A DNA stretch of 64,000 nucleotides, taken from the NCBI RefSeq assembly GCF_025947365.1, contig NZ_CP110012.1, forward strand, positions 4,650,001-4,714,000, given 5' to 3'. The notes beneath the pieces were generated by a model that did no database searches, was not told the origin of the DNA, and worked only from the letters and a program-made list of their open reading frames with translations. The stretch's first letter is position 1, and each line of letters opens with the position of its first letter. Positions 37,826 through 45,512 of this stretch are shown piece after piece. The position numbers and the translations under genes are program-made. The DNA comes from Flavobacterium sp. N502540 (GTDB lineage Bacteria > Bacteroidota > Bacteroidia > Flavobacteriales > Flavobacteriaceae).

Positions 37826-38521
37826 ATGATTGAATATTTTTATAAGAAATGGAAAGCTATAAAAAGAGCAAGGAATATACGTAAGAACAAAAACAAAATC
37901 CCGCCATATCTCAAAAACAATAGCTTTGAAGAAGAATTAAATTATAAATTATGGTCAACAAAAGGAGCAAGATTTGCGGCAAGTCACAGAAATCATACTT
38001 TAAACAAATTATCTTCTAAATCAATCGGATATTTATCTGCATATCTAATAATTATTGGGGTGGTCAATTTGTATGGTATTGATTTATTAGGCATTAAAAT
38101 ATTAGACAATCAAGTTGGCTTCATTTCAACTGCTTTTTCAGTCCTAATACTTCTTTTTAGTCAACTTGAAAGTTCTGAAAATTTTGCCCTAAAATCAGAA
38201 CGATATCATAATTGCTCTTTAGATATTTCTGAACTTTATAGTAGAGCAAGGTTCACAAAAGACTTTACAACAAATCCTTTAACTAAACAAAATGAGCTTC
38301 AACAAATAAGTACTGAATATGATACAATCCTTAAAAAGTATGAAAATCATTTACCAATAGATTATTTGCAATTTCAGCTAACTAAGCCCGAATATTTCCG
38401 ATTAAGTTTTATAAAGATAAAATGGATTTGGTTAAAATATTACGGAAAAGTATATCTTGTTTATCACATTTTGATATTTGGACCATTACTTACATTAATT
38501 ATAATAGCACTGACAAAATAA
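37826..38521 (+). CDS. SLATT-domain 2TM effector-like protein
   Basis: The 231-residue protein has a basic N-terminus, two central TM helices (about 66-85 and 97-114), then the motif ALKSERYHNCSLDISELYSRARF, a helical stretch and a C-terminal TM helix (about 208-229). This matches the SLATT family (SMODS- and SLOG-associated 2TM effectors), probably the SLATT_5 branch. Such proteins are predicted to form membrane pores that kill or halt infected cells. Usual partners (nucleotidyltransferase, SLOG or reverse transcriptase) are not adjacent; the nearest neighbours are a HicB-like and an AbiTii gene. The sensing partner is unknown. Confidence 0.7.
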   Translation: MIEYFYKKWKAIKRARNIRKNKNKIPPYLKNNSFEEELNYKLWSTKGARFAASHRNHTLNKLSSKSIGYLSAYLIIIGVVNLYGIDLLGIKILDNQVGFISTAFSVLILLFSQLESSENFALKSERYHNCSLDISELYSRARFTKDFTTNPLTKQNELQQISTEYDTILKKYENHLPIDYLQFQLTKPEYFRLSFIKIKWIWLKYYGKVYLVYHILIFGPLLTLIIIALTK

Positions 38522-38546
38522 TAACTGTTGCATACACTTGCCACAA

Positions 38547-38616
38547 TAGATTTAGGTAATTGGCTTAATTTAAGTTGTAAGTTTTAGCAAAAGGTTTATC
38601 TGATACGAAAACAGAT
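38547..38616 (+). repeat. 3' spacer repeat, copy A
   Basis: GATTTAGGTAATTGGCTTAA and, about 35 bases on, CGAAAACAGA recur with small changes after the gene at 40037-40411 (copy B, 40474-40540). The two copies are both just downstream of a gene on the same strand. Confidence 0.55.
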
Positions 38617-38686
38617 ATGATTAAATGGTTAGTTGGGTTATTTTTTTGTGCTAGCATTAATGATCATGGGGTTATACTTTAAGTAA
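38617..38686 (+). other. Possible small hydrophobic ORF with a homopolymer frameshift
   Basis: ATG at 38617 opens MIKWLVGLFF; reading on directly gives CASINDHGVIL and stop. If one T is dropped from the T-run at 38640-38647, the frame continues VLALMIMGLYFK and stops at 38684-38686, giving a coherent 22-residue membrane helix. A terminator follows ten bases later. Whether this is a real peptide, a decayed one or chance is uncertain. Confidence 0.3.
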
Positions 38687-38695
38687 CTATATTTT

Positions 38696-38721
38696 AAATC
38701 CTGCTTCGGTAGGATTTTTTT
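38696..38721 (+). terminator. Terminator after the SLATT gene spacer
   Basis: AAATCCT and AGGATTT pair around GCTTCGGT, with a UUCG-like tetraloop inside, and are followed by a T-run. It closes the transcript coming from the SLATT gene. Confidence 0.8.
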
Positions 38722-38810
38722 ATATTATAACTTTTATATCGAATCTTTTTCGGACTTTTTTATGAATATTTTGTTTCCTGCTGGTTTTATAAATCATCAA
38801 AAAAATGCTT

Positions 38811-39000
38811 TTAATTTGAAAATATACTATATAAATAAATACTATAATTTATCTTTAAAACAGTAAATAAATTAATAAAGATATTTCCTATATTCGCTAG
38901 AAAGAAATATTGACTTATGATGTAAAGACAATTCATTTTGGTCTTATTGGAGCCACTATATAGCTCGAATAAATAAGTTAGTGACAATTTTAAAGAAAGC
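38811..39000 (+). repeat. Leader repeat U2 upstream of the AbiTii gene
   Basis: Second copy of the ~190-base leader described at 37610. It shares ATAAAGATATTTCCTATATT (38875-38894) and AATAAATAAGTTA (38968-38980) in the same order. Its end abuts the AbiTii start at 39004. Confidence 0.7.
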
Positions 39001-39003
39001 CTG

Positions 39004-39876
39004 ATGATAAAACAACTCATTGAAGATTTAACGTTTGACAAAATAAGTTTAAGCCAAGCTCTGACAAGAGCAAAAATCATTGCCTATAAAATAAATAATA
39101 ACGATTTTAAAGAATGGCTTGTCGGAGAAATTAATGGAGGATACAAAGGTCGCGAATTACCAAAACATAGAATTATTCCCTGTGATATTTATGCTGAAGT
39201 ATCAATTCCTTTTCAAGGAACAAAAACGATTCCTATGGATGTAACTTCAATTAAAGATTTAGCTGGCGACCATTCTTTTAATGAAATGAGAATTACTCAA
39301 AGCATTGGTACTTTAGAACTTGGACAAAGTCAAAGCGGAAAAAATCAATATGGCTTTGAATATTTCCCAATGGATTTGACAAATCACTTCAAAAAAATGA
39401 CGGACGAAGGTGATAGTATAATTGCTATCAAAAGAAGAATTCAATTATCACAAATAGATTATATATTGGAACAAACAAAACAAAGATTACTTGATACGCT
39501 TTTAGAACTCAATGAAAAATTTCCGAACTTAGAAAATGATTATGTAGATTCGAATGCTAATAATCAGAAAGTCCAAAATATAATTACTCAAAATATTTAT
39601 GGCAATAATTCAAACTCAAATATCGCAGTTGGAGATAACATAAATCAAAGTGTTGTTGCTGATCAAAAAATTGAGGAACTTATTAAAGAACTTCAAAAAT
39701 TAGGTGTAGATTCTAACGAAACAACTGAATTAAAAGGTATTCTTGAACAAGAAGACAAAAAAGGAATTGGAAAAAAAGTTCTTAATTGGCTTGGTAAATT
39801 ATCTACTAAAGTGGTTGAAAAAGGAATGCAATTACAATTACCCGTAATTATAGAAAAACTTCAAGACTATTTGTAA
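39004..39876 (+). CDS. AbiTii-domain protein, putative phage-defence component
   Basis: The 290-residue protein opens with the AbiTii pattern (KQLIEDLTFDKISLSQALTRAKIIAYKINNNDFKEWLVGEINGGY), which is seen in abortive-infection-type proteins. The domain runs to about residue 170. It is followed by an Asn/Gly-rich repeat stretch (about 190-217, NIYGNNSNSNIAVGDNINQS) that looks like a short beta-solenoid or oligomerising segment. The C-terminal part is helical (about 220-290). There is no signal peptide or TM helix. It is preceded by the U2 leader and followed by an attC-like structure. The mechanism is unknown; an anti-phage role is inferred from the family. Confidence 0.7.
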   Translation: MIKQLIEDLTFDKISLSQALTRAKIIAYKINNNDFKEWLVGEINGGYKGRELPKHRIIPCDIYAEVSIPFQGTKTIPMDVTSIKDLAGDHSFNEMRITQSIGTLELGQSQSGKNQYGFEYFPMDLTNHFKKMTDEGDSIIAIKRRIQLSQIDYILEQTKQRLLDTLLELNEKFPNLENDYVDSNANNQKVQNIITQNIYGNNSNSNIAVGDNINQSVVADQKIEELIKELQKLGVDSNETTELKGILEQEDKKGIGKKVLNWLGKLSTKVVEKGMQLQLPVIIEKLQDYL

Positions 39877-39884
39877 ATACTGCT

Positions 39885-39983
39885 CCTAACAGCGGTTTTA
39901 CGAGATTACAGGTTAAGCGCTAAATCCACCTTTATTTTTCGAAAGACATTCAGCAACATCGCGAAGCTTGTAAACGTTACCAG
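39885..39983 (+). other. attC-like imperfect inverted structure after the AbiTii gene
   Basis: TAAC-agcg-GTTTTAC at 39887-39901 pairs imperfectly with GTAAACGTTA at 39970-39979, leaving unpaired bases on one arm, over a total of about 99 bases starting nine bases after the stop codon. The size, the AAC/GTT ends and the gene-then-site order resemble integron attC sites. No integron integrase is in the window. Confidence 0.35.
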
Positions 39984-40036
39984 AAAGCAAAAAAAAAAAG
40001 ATAAAAAACATTAAACTTAAAAGAGAAAATACAATT

Positions 40037-40411
40037 ATGGCAGCAGCTTTTGACATCGCAATATTATGGACAGTATTTAAAGACATTGGAACTTTCTTAA
40101 AGGAACAAACAGATAAAAATAAAGAGAATGTTATAAATGCGCATAAAGATATTAATACAGCATTCATAAAAACATATGATTATCTAAAAAACAATAATGG
40201 AAAATATATTCCGAATACGGAATTGGCGGAGGTATGGAATCAAGCATCAGCATCCATATTACGAGTTGATAAAAGACTCGGAGAAACGCTTTATAACAAA
40301 TCAAGATTTTGGTTAAACCCAGAATTGTACATAAATCTAAATCGAGATTCTGAAATTATTGAACTTAATCAAGTGGTTGATGAAATGGAAAGACTAAGAA
40401 TAAAATTGTAA
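40037..40411 (+). CDS. Small helical protein of unknown function in the accessory island
   Basis: The 124-residue cytosolic protein is predicted mostly helical: MAAAFDIAILWTVFKDIGTFLKEQTDKNKENVINAHKDINTAFIKTYDYL, then a NGKYIPNTELAEVWNQASASILRVDKRLGETLYNKSRFW central segment and a C-terminal helix. I do not recognise the family. It follows the attC-like site and carries spacer repeat copy B downstream, so it has the same cassette-like setting as its neighbours and may share their role. Confidence 0.6.
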   Translation: MAAAFDIAILWTVFKDIGTFLKEQTDKNKENVINAHKDINTAFIKTYDYLKNNNGKYIPNTELAEVWNQASASILRVDKRLGETLYNKSRFWLNPELYINLNRDSEIIELNQVVDEMERLRIKL

Positions 40412-40473
40412 AACTATTGATATCTGAAAATATTAAAACTTCAATACGCAAAAAAGACCATCTACTAAAAATT

Positions 40474-40540
40474 CCTACAACCGATTTGGGCAATTGGCTT
40501 AATAGAAAGTTGGTTTTGTATTTGAGATGATTTGGCAAAT
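40474..40540 (+). repeat. 3' spacer repeat, copy B
   Basis: GATTTGGGCAATTGGCTTAA and CGAAAACAGA correspond to copy A at 38547-38616, at a similar distance from the preceding gene. The remaining spacer up to 40641 has no open frame. Confidence 0.55.
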
Positions 40541-40641
40541 CCGAAAACAGAGCTTAATTTAAGCCCAAACCCACTGTAGTAACAGAACATTATGAAGGAT
40601 AACTTGGACGAATATAATACAAAATACAACTTCACAAGTCT

Positions 40642-41055
40642 ATGAACAATTCAAATACTATAGCATTAATTTTAGGTGGAATTGGATTTGTAATTTCAAT
40701 TATCACTCTAGTTTTTTCCCCGAGAATTGCTTTAAAATCAAAACGATTAGAGAAAAGACTTGAATACAGATTCGAGTTATTTCAGAAAATATTAGAGTTA
40801 TGGGAATTTACTCATAAATCAAACAGCGAGAATGATGTTAAACCTTTGATGCTCGAAATTAATAAACTAATTCAACTGTATGGATATAATTCCGAAATTA
40901 ACTCATTTAAAGAATTGATGAATTTTTACAATTACTATGCTCAAAATCAAGGTGAAGATAATAGACAAAAACTCATAACAAAATTTAATACTTTTTTTTC
41001 AATCTCTTTTAATGCGTATAGAAAAGAAATTGTTTTAGGGAAATTAGTAGATTAA
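40642..41055 (+). CDS. Single-TM protein of unknown function in the accessory island
   Basis: The 137-residue protein has one N-terminal TM helix (about 7-27, IALILGGIGFVISIITLVFSP) followed by a basic patch and a long helical cytosolic domain (KRLEKRLEYRFELFQKILELWEFTHK and on). I do not recognise the family. The layout (membrane helix plus helical domain) is common in small defence effectors, but nothing specific supports that here. Confidence 0.6.
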   Translation: MNNSNTIALILGGIGFVISIITLVFSPRIALKSKRLEKRLEYRFELFQKILELWEFTHKSNSENDVKPLMLEINKLIQLYGYNSEINSFKELMNFYNYYAQNQGEDNRQKLITKFNTFFSISFNAYRKEIVLGKLVD

Positions 41056-41188
41056 TAATTTGTAACTCGAGTTTAACATCCTTGTTATGGATATTCATCT
41101 TTAGTTGAAATAACTTCAAATTTAAAGTTGCATATTTACCCTGTAGGATTAAAAAACTAAAATTTAAACTAGTTAAATCAATTCTAAA

Positions 41189-41267
41189 ATGGATAAAAAA
41201 ATAAAAAAAAGTATTAGACTTTTAGCATCAAAAGAAGATTTAGCAAAATGTTTATATGATATAAAAA
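41189..41267 (+). pseudogene. 5' gene fragment truncated by an IS6-like element
   Basis: An ATG at 41189 opens MDKKIKKSIRLLASKEDLAK and the frame runs into the terminal repeat of the IS6-like element at 41268. The rest of the gene is not found on the far side of the element. Function is unrecognisable. Confidence 0.45.
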
Positions 41268-41700
41268 GGTTCTGTCGCATCTATCAGAATCAAATATTAG
41301 AATTTAAGCAATTTAAAAGTTAGCTCGCCAATTTACAGAATGATTTATACATAGTTTTCACAGGTTCAATCATCTGATTCTTTCTCAACATATGTACAAC
41401 TTCTATTCCACTTAATGTTCGTCTGGCTGATTCAAAACTTTTAAAGCCTAATCTGTTTTGTATCCACCACCTGATAAATCTATGATCCTGTTTTACAATA
41501 TTATTGAGATATTTACATTGGCGAATCTTAATCTTTGAAAACGAACGCTTGTTGTAAACTTTGATTGCGCTAGTGTTCGAACCGCTTTTGTCTATATTTA
41601 TTACAGCTAGGTTATAGTTATTATTTATTGCTCTAATTAGAAATGACTGAGCACTAATTCTCTGTCTTCTTTTAGTGAGTAGAAAATCCACTGTGTTACC
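41268..41700 (-). mobile_element. Truncated IS6-family element
   Basis: The left end has the terminal repeat GGTTCTGTCGCATCT, shared with the complete copy at 44563. Inside lies the C-terminal 123 codons of an IS6-type DDE transposase on the minus strand (41320-41691; SAQSFLIRAINNN, INIDKSGSNTSAIKVYN, RQCKYLNNIVKQDHRFIRWW, LSGIEVVHMLRKNQM). Similarity fades near 41700 and the N-terminal part and right terminal repeat are missing. The element is dead. Confidence 0.8.
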
Positions 41701-41707
41701 GATTACT

Positions 41708-41877
41708 TAATTTGATACACTAAGGTACAATAAAAGCATTTTAAGGCTTTTTAAAATATCAAAAACAAAAGAGACGACCTGCAGGTCGTCTCTTTTACCA
41801 TTCAAAAATTACAAATTTATATTCTCTTTCACGTAGTTAAATCGCTAATATGTAAAAACACCTAATCTGATACACTA
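41708..41877. repeat. Direct repeats TAATnTGATACACTA
   Basis: TAATTTGATACACTA (41708-41722) and TAATCTGATACACTA (41863-41877) are 155 bases apart, differ at one position, and flank the palindromic terminator. They lie between the IS remnant and the T9SS gene and may mark a past insertion or deletion. Confidence 0.45.
41766..41795. terminator. Perfect 30-base palindromic terminator
   Basis: AAAAGAGACGACCTG is followed directly by its exact reverse complement, with A and T runs at the ends. It is a bidirectional terminator downstream of the T9SS cargo gene. Confidence 0.8.
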
Positions 41878-41894
41878 CAAATTACTCCGAGCGC

Positions 41895-44402
41895 CTACTT
41901 TTTAACAAACCGCATCACACCATCGCCCAGTTCCGTCTTCACCCGCATTACATAGCTTCCATTAGCAAGTGTTGTAACATTCACATCGCCTTGGGGTCCG
42001 GGTCTTACATTTTCAAGTACCGACTGCCCTAAAAGATTATACACTGTTACCGACTGAACATTAACTTGTTTGGGAATACTGATGAATACCATATCGCCCG
42101 CAGGAACAGGATAAAGTGCCAATTTAATCGTTTCAAATGATATAGTATGCAAAGACGTCTTCACCGTCACGGCCGAAGTATTCGTCACAACAGGGAGATT
42201 GTAGTCAAAATAAATCGAAGCTGTATTCTCTAGCATAGCACCTTCTGTAAGCGAATTCAATGAACGAATTTTAAAAACCAAATAGCCATCATTATTCTCA
42301 TCGGCAAACCCTAGCTGTATGTTGTTGAACATAAACTCGACCTGATTACCTTGTATCACGCGGGTAGTAAAAGGATGGCTACCGTCTACTGGACTCAAAC
42401 TAGCGATATCAAATTTAGTGGTATCAATCATATCGGTCACCTTAATGTTTTGCGCCGATGCCGTACCCAAATTCTCGAATCGGATGCGGTAATACATATA
42501 ATCACCTACATGTTCCGGGCGCACATAGTCACCTCCAAGGCAAATCTTATCATTAGGATCAAACGAATTTACTACCGTTTGCTCCAATGTAGCTTTATCA
42601 TTTGTCGCAACTTCGTCTTGAGCAATGTTTGCCACTGCTGAAAATTTCAATACATCATTGGCATTCAATGGTGGCGTATCGGTAGGGGTGTTTAAGTTTA
42701 GTTTTACAATATATTTAACTTCAGATAACGGCAATAAACCCTCAACATTCCATGTCACAGAGCCAAAACCTGCGCTTGCGGCCAAAGGGGTACTTTGGAT
42801 GTATTCCGCCGTAGCGGCATCGTAGGTAAATCGTACAGTACCTGTTGCCGTTTGATTGCCATTGTTCCTAACCAAAACATTATAATAGGCGTCAAAACCT
42901 GGTGTCGCTCGGTTAATTGGCACTATTACAACCGACAAATCATGGTGGCTTCCGACTGCGGTCACACAGAAATTCTGGTTTGCATAATTCGTTGCCGATG
43001 GCATATTCAGACTGATACTTGATGGCGAAACACTGAACCAAGTCGGATTGTCAAGTATAGGCGTGATAACACTTGTGCCATTTTTGAGCATTACACCATG
43101 GTAACCATTGGAACTGGAATAATAAGAACTTTGGGTCGCACCGTTCACCAGTTTGTACTTAAGGTATGGAAATCCGGGATCGGCATCGGTACACCCATTA
43201 TTTTGCATGTCAAGTCGGGTATAGCCGTTTACAAGGTAGCTATCAGTACCGAGTAAGCGAATCATGTTGGTCTTATTATTCTGGCCTCCAATGCTGTTAT
43301 AATCACCGCAGTGTAAGATCATGCCGTTAGGTTGCTGCAGGACCCTGCGCACCTCCGCGTATTCTGTAATCATAACGCTAGTACCAGCCGTCGATGGCGA
43401 AAAAGAATAAGTTACTGAACCGTTTGGTAACAGCATAGCAATACCATAAATACTGCTCGCGCTAAAATTACCTCCAATCAGGATATTGCCGTTAGGTCGC
43501 ACCAAAATGTCATTTACCACAGGATTTGTGTCATATATTGGGGATGTAAACGTGTTGTCATAACTTCCGTCGGGGTGTAGCCGTGCTAAGCTCTTAGAAT
43601 TTTTGCCGTCGCAAGAATCGAACCTTCCACCCACCAGTATTTTTCCGTCAGGCTGTAATGCCAATGAAGACGTATAACCATTCCGCCCCATAAAACCGGC
43701 GTTGATATCAAATGTTGGATCTATTGTGCCATCGGCATTTAGTTTTTCAAGATTGTAAGACGTCCCCTTCCCTCCTGGGTCCGGCATGCGTATTGAGCCG
43801 GCTACAATCAACTTGCCATCTGGCAATACCAATACGTCAATGCACTGCTCTATTTCGGGATGCTCAACATAAAAAGTGGTATCTAAAGCACCATCGGCGG
43901 TCAGGCGAAGCAGTTTTTTAGAAGAGGTATTTCCAACCAGTAGCTTCCCGTCTGGCAACAAGGTCAAACAGTAGATATAAGAAGATGCTGGCAAAGATGG
44001 CGTGTCGAAGGTTGTATCAATAGTACCGTCGGTGTTCAGCCGAATCATAGGTTTAATTACACCTGCTACAGTAAATTGGGAGCCTAATATAATTTTGCCA
44101 TCGGACTGTATCACTATCGGACATGTATGCCAATTTGCCGTATTATCGGTCAATACCTTAAAAGCAGCATCACTCGAACCGTCTGCATTGAGTCGTTCTA
44201 TGGTTCGCGTCCATCCCGTCTTGTAATTATATTGGGTAGCCTCAATGACAATTTTGCCGTCGGACTGAAGCGCCATATCGTTGACTTGTTTTTCATAATT
44301 ATTCCAAACCGTAGCAGGAATAAATCCCGGATCGGCACTAGCTGCATTTTGCGCTTGAAATAAAGAAGGAAGCAATAACAGTGAAAGTAATAGTTTTCGC
44401 AT
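41895..44402 (-). CDS. T9SS-secreted delta-60-repeat protein
   Basis: The 835-residue protein has a signal peptide (LLLSLLLLPSLFQAQ). A series of delta-60 repeats follows (ALQSDGKIVI, RLNADGSSDAAF, IQSDGKIILG, RLNTDGTIDTTF, LQPDGKILVGGRF and others, about residues 25-390). Next are a DUF11-type beta domain ending in SFDPNDKICLGG ... NTASIYFDYNLPVVTN, and a C-terminal sorting domain (LALYPVPAGDMVFISIP, SVTVYNLLGQSVLE, LANGSYVMRVKTELGDGVMRFVKK). It is thus an extracellular or cell-surface protein. The gene is visibly more GC-rich than its neighbours and lies between two IS6-like elements, which suggests acquisition. Confidence 0.9.
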   Translation of the reverse strand: MRKLLLSLLLLPSLFQAQNAASADPGFIPATVWNNYEKQVNDMALQSDGKIVIEATQYNYKTGWTRTIERLNADGSSDAAFKVLTDNTANWHTCPIVIQSDGKIILGSQFTVAGVIKPMIRLNTDGTIDTTFDTPSLPASSYIYCLTLLPDGKLLVGNTSSKKLLRLTADGALDTTFYVEHPEIEQCIDVLVLPDGKLIVAGSIRMPDPGGKGTSYNLEKLNADGTIDPTFDINAGFMGRNGYTSSLALQPDGKILVGGRFDSCDGKNSKSLARLHPDGSYDNTFTSPIYDTNPVVNDILVRPNGNILIGGNFSASSIYGIAMLLPNGSVTYSFSPSTAGTSVMITEYAEVRRVLQQPNGMILHCGDYNSIGGQNNKTNMIRLLGTDSYLVNGYTRLDMQNNGCTDADPGFPYLKYKLVNGATQSSYYSSSNGYHGVMLKNGTSVITPILDNPTWFSVSPSSISLNMPSATNYANQNFCVTAVGSHHDLSVVIVPINRATPGFDAYYNVLVRNNGNQTATGTVRFTYDAATAEYIQSTPLAASAGFGSVTWNVEGLLPLSEVKYIVKLNLNTPTDTPPLNANDVLKFSAVANIAQDEVATNDKATLEQTVVNSFDPNDKICLGGDYVRPEHVGDYMYYRIRFENLGTASAQNIKVTDMIDTTKFDIASLSPVDGSHPFTTRVIQGNQVEFMFNNIQLGFADENNDGYLVFKIRSLNSLTEGAMLENTASIYFDYNLPVVTNTSAVTVKTSLHTISFETIKLALYPVPAGDMVFISIPKQVNVQSVTVYNLLGQSVLENVRPGPQGDVNVTTLANGSYVMRVKTELGDGVMRFVKK

Positions 44403-44562
44403 ATTTCAGATTTTAGCCAAAGATAGTAAAGTAATGAAAAGAAACGCATTTAAATAGCAAGTGGACTTGATACCATTTCTGCCACAAAAAGTTAAGGTGG
44501 TTTTTAATGATATTTCACTCGTCTAAGTTTTGTGGCAAAATCGTGGCATAATTAGTTTGGAG

Positions 44563-45334
44563 GGTTCTGTCGCATCTGCCATATAAATCCGAAAGAAATC
44601 CGGACCCCGAAAATTATGGAGTCAATTTGCAAAATGATTTGAGCATACTCGTTCCCGCCTGAAGCATCTGATTCTTTCTCAACATGTGCACAACTTCAAT
44701 TCCTCCTAAGGTTCTTCTGGCAGATTCAAAACTTTTAAATCCCAAACCGTTTTGTTCGCACCACTTGATAAAACGATGATCTTATTCTACAATATTGTTG
44801 AGATATTTACACTGTCAAATTATAATCTTTGAGAATGAACACTTGTTACAGACTTTAATAGCAGCAGTATTAGAACCACTTTTATCAATGTTTATTACTC
44901 TTGGCCTGCAGTTATTACTAATTGCTTTAATTAGAAATGACTGCGCGCTCATTCTCTTCCTTTTTCTGGTCAAAAGAAAGTCTACTATATTACCTAATTT
45001 ATCTACCGCTCGATATAAATAACACCAGACACCTTTTACTTTTATATAGGTCTCATCCAATCCCAACTTTTCCCAACTTCTTTGTTTCGTTTCTTTAATT
45101 GCGATTCAATAAATGGACTAAATTTATAAACTCAGCGTTGAATCGTGGCATGATCTACAATCACTCCCCTAATCTTCATTATTTCTTCAACATCTCGGTA
45201 ACTAAGTGTAAAGCTTAATTTGAAATATACTGCCTGAAGAATTATGTATTTTGGATCACAATGACCTTTAGTATTCCTTTTTTGATGGATTTAAAATTCT
45301 AAAGATAAAAGTTATTTCCAGATCCGACAGAACC
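44563..45334 (-). mobile_element. Full-length but inactive IS6-family element
   Basis: Terminal inverted repeats GGTTCTGTCGCATCTGCC (left) and GGTTCTGTCGGATCTGGA (right, reverse strand) bound 772 bases, the usual IS6-family size. The transposase reads on the minus strand but is broken. The N-terminal part (KGHCDPKYIILQAVYFKLSF) has an in-frame stop where a tryptophan is expected (ATIQR-stop-VYKFSP) and a frameshift before GLDETYIKVKG. Two more stops fall in KIII-stop-QCKYLNNIVE-stop-DHRFIKW. Flanking 8-mers (GTTTGGAG and GCTCAATC) do not match, so no target duplication remains. Confidence 0.85.
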
Positions 45335-45512
45335 GCTCAATCCAAGAATGGCTATTATTTTATAAAAATTGAATTTATTATGGAGTAGCTGTAAATGTAT
45401 CTTTATTTCATATATTCGTTCTAAACATCAAAAACTGCGTCAAATACTTTTGACAACTAATAATGAATCAGTTAAACTTAAAACGAATAAAAAAACTAAA
45501 CGAAGTATTATA

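Noticed and set aside
44795..45066. Separate small genes inside the IS6-like element
   Set aside because: They are fragments of one broken transposase on the minus strand and its opposite-strand shadow.
45369..45512. Longer N-terminus of the fumarylacetoacetate hydrolase family protein
   Set aside because: These 48 residues are unlike the family, and a -7-like element lies inside the stretch (45445-45452).
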